Source: Apis mellifera (Eukaryota > Arthropoda > Insecta > Hymenoptera > Apidae). Taken from it: a stretch of DNA of 64,000 nt. The notes beneath the pieces were generated by a model. The model was not told where the DNA came from, made no database searches, and saw nothing but the letters and a program-made list of their open reading frames with translations. How positions within the stretch are numbered: position 1 is the stretch's first letter; every line of letters starts with the position of its first letter. Shown here in pieces: positions 63,281-64,000 of this stretch. The stretch spans positions 1,803,001-1,867,000 of the forward strand of contig NC_037638.1 in NCBI RefSeq assembly GCF_003254395.2, read 5' to 3'. Position numbers and translations under genes: made by a program.

Positions 63281-64000
63281 ACTTTCTATCAAAGAAAATA
63301 TATAAGAGAAAAAAATATTAGACAAATTTTATCGAAAAAAATTTAAGATTAACCATATGTTTAGATAAGTTGTTACGATAGATTTTATAGGTTAGGTAGG
63401 TTAACTCCATGTGAAATCTTTTCAACAAAGAACATTTTTATACAATAAATTTTTTTTTTAAGAAAAACTTTAAAATTAACAATAAATTTCGATAGATCAA
63501 AATAGATTTAGATTCAATATCACGCTAAATATTTCTGTTCCACGAGCAACCGTTCTCTATAAAGATTGTTTTCTACTCTATCAAAGAAAATATATAAGAG
63601 AAAAAAATATTACAGACAAATTTTATCGAAAAAAATTTAAGACTAATCATATGTTTAGATAAATTGTTATGATAGATTTTATAGGTTAGGTAGGTTAACT
63701 CCGTGTGAAATCTTTTCAACAAAGAACATTTTTATACAATAAATTTTTTTTTAAGAAAAACTTTAAAATTAACAATAAATTTCGATAGATCAAAATAGAT
63801 TTAGATTCAATATCACGCGAAATATTTCTGTTCCACGAACAACCGTTTCTACAACACGTTCTCTATAAAGATTGTTTTCTACTATATCACAGAAAATATA
63901 TAAGAGAAAAAAATATTAGACAAATTTTATCGAAAAAAATTTAAGACTAACCATATGTTTAGATAAATTGTTATAGATTTTATAGGTTAGGTAGGTTAAC
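63281..64000. repeat. Tandem repeat with 292-306 bp unit, running off the right edge
   Basis: Copies begin at about 63287, 63579 and 63885 with tatcaaagaaaatatataag (third copy tatcacag). Each contains attttatcgaaaaaaattta, ataggttaggtaggttaac and caacaaagaacatttttata. Copies are more than 90% alike by eye; the third has about 14 extra bases before it and is cut by the window end. The array length is unknown. Confidence 0.9.

Noticed and set aside
62803..63321. 172-codon plus-strand open frame
   Set aside because: Rich in Phe and Ser from T-rich sequence, and it enters the terminal tandem repeat; no recognised motif.
1..64000. tRNA, rRNA, known microRNA and CRISPR features
   Set aside because: No B-box (GGTTCGANTCC) in a cloverleaf context, no rRNA-like sequence, no familiar microRNA seed sequence in a hairpin and no spaced short direct repeats were seen by eye. 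A tRNAscan-SE or Infernal run would be decisive.

Overview
The window looks like nuclear DNA of a hymenopteran insect, most likely a honeybee (Apis). The genes have short AT-rich introns and recognisable insect orthologues, the left 40 kb is very AT-rich, the right side has sharp GC-rich pockets, and TTAGG-like motifs are scattered through it. No bacterial, viral, CRISPR or tRNA features were seen. All gene models were built by hand from canonical GT..AG junctions that keep the reading frame; no transcript evidence was available.

Layout, left to right. (1) 1-5481, minus: VPS8, a CORVET tethering subunit; the last exon runs off the left edge in the RING finger. (2) 7866-9597, plus: a small unrecognised two-helix membrane protein. 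(3) 12474-13639, plus: NTHL1, an endonuclease III-type DNA glycosylase, tail to tail with (4) 13704-14536, minus: NOL12, a nucleolar RNA-processing factor. (5) 15837-27848, plus: AGPS, alkyl-DHAP synthase of ether-lipid synthesis, with 5.9 kb and 3.1 kb introns and a C-terminal SKL peroxisomal signal. (6) 28412-35648, minus: BTAF1/Mot1, the Snf2-type ATPase that removes TBP from DNA; all 14 coding exons are present and give 1901 residues. (7) 37288-38171, minus: mitochondrial ATP synthase subunit f. (8) 40295-46439, minus: DIPK1/FAM69, a Cys-rich ER type II membrane pseudokinase-like protein.

From about 46.4 kb to the right edge there is no convincing protein-coding exon. A GC-rich island at 48.1-48.96 kb ends in a strong splice donor at 48797/48798 and may be the 5' noncoding exon of a large plus-strand gene whose coding part lies beyond the window. 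The rest holds several tandem-repeat families, including 7 copies of a ~140 bp unit, 3 copies of a ~145 bp unit, and a ~292-306 bp unit that runs off the right edge. It also holds a decayed mariner transposase copy at 56.7-57.6 kb.

The genes are unrelated housekeeping genes (endosomal trafficking, base-excision repair, ribosome biogenesis, ether lipids, transcription, ATP synthesis) and do not form a functional cluster. The observations most worth a second look are the SKL signal on AGPS, the amplified splice acceptor in front of AGPS exon 3, the unnamed membrane protein, the mariner fossil and the repeat arrays of the right third.
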